This document shows positions 62,562 to 64,000 of a stretch of 64,000 nucleotides of DNA, one piece after another (positions within the stretch are counted from its first letter, which is position 1; each line of letters opens with the position of its first letter). Under the pieces are notes generated by a model that ran no database searches, was not told the DNA's origin, and worked only from the letters and a program-made list of their open reading frames with translations. The position numbers and the translations under genes are program-made. Source of the stretch: Modestobacter roseus. Lineage in GTDB: Bacteria; Actinomycetota; Actinomycetes; Mycobacteriales; Geodermatophilaceae. The stretch lies in assembly GCF_007994135.1 (NCBI RefSeq), contig NZ_VLKF01000001.1, forward strand, positions 2,604,001-2,668,000. The letters are read 5' to 3'.

Positions 62562-62669
62562 GGGGGTCGCCCTTCGCGGGGGGCCGCGGTCAGCGGCCCG
62601 TCACCTCCACATGCGGGAGCGTTACAGCAGCACGCCCAAGCGGTCACTCGGCTCTGCGAGACTCGCCTC

Positions 62670-63191
62670 ATGGCAGGCCGGATCTCCTCCCTGGGCACCG
62701 CGCCTGCCGTCGTCAGCACACCGGTGGCCGAGAAGGTCGGCAGGTTCCGCCGGAAGATGGTCCCCCGCGCGTTCACGTACCTGGAATGGACCATCGACGG
62801 GGTGCCACTCCGTGAGGTCGTGGCGTGGCCGGACGGTTCGGTGGCTCGTGAGGTGACCCCGGTGGGGAACGGCGCTGCCCTGCCCGAGTACGAAGTCGAC
62901 TACCTCCGAGCAGTCCTCGGGGAGCCGGTCAGCCGCGAGTGGGCGGTGATGCCGGACGGACGAGTGCCGCTGCTCGTCTGTGAGGTCGACTTCGACCTGG
63001 ACTGTCGTGCGCTCACGGCTGAGCTGGTCCGGAGTGACGACCGCGTCGAGTGGCGCGACATCGCATGGCAGGTCACCTACGAGCCGCTCGACCTGACCGA
63101 GCAGGAGCTGCCGGTCATGACCCTCGCATTCGACCGGCAGCAGTACGACGACGTCGTGCGGCCACTGCTCGCGGCGGCACCCGAGGGCTAG
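62670..63191 (+). CDS. Hypothetical protein
   Basis: 173 residues, not recognised. Mixed alpha/beta composition, no membrane helix or signal peptide ('[22 protein letters not shown]', '[27 protein letters not shown]'). The Trp/Asp-rich, evenly hydrophilic sequence looks like a cytosolic immunity- or effector-partner-type protein, which is only an impression. Base composition is visibly lower in GC than its neighbours. It converges on nucS and the two stop codons share CTAG. Confidence 0.7.
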   Translation: MAGRISSLGTAPAVVSTPVAEKVGRFRRKMVPRAFTYLEWTIDGVPLREVVAWPDGSVAREVTPVGNGAALPEYEVDYLRAVLGEPVSREWAVMPDGRVPLLVCEVDFDLDCRALTAELVRSDDRVEWRDIAWQVTYEPLDLTEQELPVMTLAFDRQQYDDVVRPLLAAAPEG

Positions 63192-63874
63192 AAGAGCCGG
63201 GCGGAGGGGTCGTCGGTGCCCTTGAGGACGGCGTAGTCGACGGTCACGCAGTCGATGCCCCGGTCAGCGGCGAGCACCCGGGCCTGCGGCTTGATCTCCT
63301 GGGCGGCGAAGACGCCCTTCACCGGGGCGAGCAGGGGGTCGCGGTTGAGCAGCTCCAGGTAGCGGGTGAGCTGCTCGACCCCGTCGATCTCGCCGCGCCG
63401 CTTGATCTCCACCGCCACCGTCATACCGTCGGCGTCCCGGCAGAGCAGGTCGACCGGGCCGATCGCGGTCGGGTACTCCCGGCGCACCAGCGACCAGCCC
63501 GCGCCGAAGGTCTCCACGTGCAACGCCAGCAGCCGCTGCAGGTCGGCCTCGACGCCGTCCTTCTGCAGCCCCGGGTCGACGCCGAGCTCGTGCCGGGAGT
63601 CGTGCTCGACCGACTCGATCGTGATGATCAGCTGCTCGCCGGCCTTGTTGGTGACCGTCCAGGTGCCCGCTCTGCCGCCCTCCGGGGTGTCGGTCAGCTC
63701 CTCCTTGAGCGAGCACGGCGGGCTCATCCAGTTCAGCGGCTTGTAGGCCCGGTCGTCGGCGTGGATGGACACCGACCCGTCGGCCTTCACCAGCAGCAGC
63801 CGCAGCGCGGGCGGCAGGTGGGCGGTGAGCCGCCCGATGTAGTCGACGGAGCAGCGGGCAATGACCAGACGCAC
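63188..63874 (-). CDS. nucS: Mismatch-specific endonuclease EndoMS/NucS
   Basis: 228 residues. NucS cuts both strands at mismatches and replaces MutSL repair in most actinobacteria. N-terminal DNA-binding domain '[49 protein letters not shown]'; nuclease core with Asp in '[13 protein letters not shown]', '[24 protein letters not shown]'. The C-terminus ends SARLF, like the short LF-type tail that binds the replication clamp. GTG 63874 lies 8 bases after TAGCGT; the longer frame to 63907 is rejected. Confidence 0.96.
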   Translation of the reverse strand: MRLVIARCSVDYIGRLTAHLPPALRLLLVKADGSVSIHADDRAYKPLNWMSPPCSLKEELTDTPEGGRAGTWTVTNKAGEQLIITIESVEHDSRHELGVDPGLQKDGVEADLQRLLALHVETFGAGWSLVRREYPTAIGPVDLLCRDADGMTVAVEIKRRGEIDGVEQLTRYLELLNRDPLLAPVKGVFAAQEIKPQARVLAADRGIDCVTVDYAVLKGTDDPSARLF

Positions 63875-63882
63875 GGACGGCG

Positions 63883-63888
63883 ACGCTA
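63883..63888 (-). promoter_or_regulatory. Leaderless-type -10 box of nucS
   Basis: TAGCGT, 8 bases before the GTG at 63874. Confidence 0.5.
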
Positions 63889-63937
63889 CCGGGCCGTGGA
63901 ACCACACGCCCGCCCCCTTCGTCAGGACGGTGTGCGC

Positions 63938-64000
63938 ATGATCACCACGCTCCGCGCGTCCGCCGTCGTCGGCCTGCTGGCCGTGCTCGCCGCCTGCGCC
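63938..64000 (+). CDS. Lipoprotein signal peptide of a truncated gene
   Basis: ATG 63938 opens a frame that runs off the right edge after 21 codons: basic start, hydrophobic core and a lipobox (LAAC at residues 17-20). Only the export signal is visible; the mature protein lies outside the window. Confidence 0.55.
   Translation, partial: MITTLRASAVVGLLAVLAACA

Overview
The window comes from a very GC-rich actinobacterial chromosome. By eye nearly every third codon position is G or C and GTG starts are common. The gene content (gatCAB, ligA, mnmA with a cysteine desulfurase, etfBA, a glgE/treS/mak/glgB cluster, nucS, Ccr, IcmA, class F sortase) and the style of the proteins suggest the Geodermatophilaceae (Blastococcus, Geodermatophilus, Modestobacter). 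That family assignment is an inference from memory of related genomes, not a search. No rRNA, tRNA, CRISPR array, prophage or insertion sequence was recognised, and no gene-free stretch exceeds about 230 bases.

Layout. 1-2950 (minus): two translationally coupled membrane-anchored signalling genes, the first cut by the window edge, the second PAS-GGDEF-EAL. 3001-8306: ilvD, a divergent MmyB-type regulator, a PH-domain membrane protein, a 2-hydroxyacid dehydrogenase and a PQQ-type sugar dehydrogenase lipoprotein. 8358-11980 (minus): gatC-gatA-small membrane gene-gatB. 12191-20774: ACT protein, ligA, a degenerate-looking M16 protease with membrane anchor, a MetE-like protein, mnmA and a cysteine desulfurase with an unusual repeated start region. 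20913-24814: etfBA, a Cds1-like PLP enzyme, a 58-base perfect palindrome and an enoyl-CoA hydratase.

24863-41829 is dominated by alpha-glucan metabolism: glgX, glgP, and the GlgE pathway run glgE-treS-mak-glgB, with glgP divergent from glgE. TreS converts trehalose to maltose, Mak makes maltose 1-phosphate, GlgE extends glucan chains and GlgB branches them; GlgP and GlgX degrade glucan. GlgB carries a 270-residue Lys/Ala-rich, histone-tail-like extension.

41886-53559 holds a zinc peptidase lipoprotein, a CnoX-like thioredoxin, isobutyryl-CoA mutase large subunit (IcmA) with a MarR regulator and a 24-base operator-like palindrome, an AbiEi/DUF559-type gene bracketed by related palindromic repeats, then thiolase-MeaB-FAD oxidoreductase, the methylmalonyl-CoA epimerase and crotonyl-CoA carboxylase/reductase. 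Together with the tandem 3-hydroxyacyl-CoA dehydrogenase at 59213-60994 these cover much of short-chain acyl-CoA and ethylmalonyl/methylmalonyl-CoA metabolism. Epimerase, thiolase, thioredoxin, glgB, glgE, glgP and nucS also lie near each other in Mycobacterium tuberculosis (Rv1321-Rv1328).

53671-64000: a DivIVA-like gene with an apparent frameshift, a polytopic membrane protein, a DUF4397 protein and class F sortase pair, a small zinc-ribbon-like protein, an ECF sigma factor overlapping a membrane protein gene, an unknown gene converging on nucS, and the start of a lipoprotein gene. Two sequence-level themes recur: GTGA/ATGA overlaps that couple neighbouring genes, and TANNNT boxes placed 6-8 bases before start codons, the signature of leaderless transcripts.
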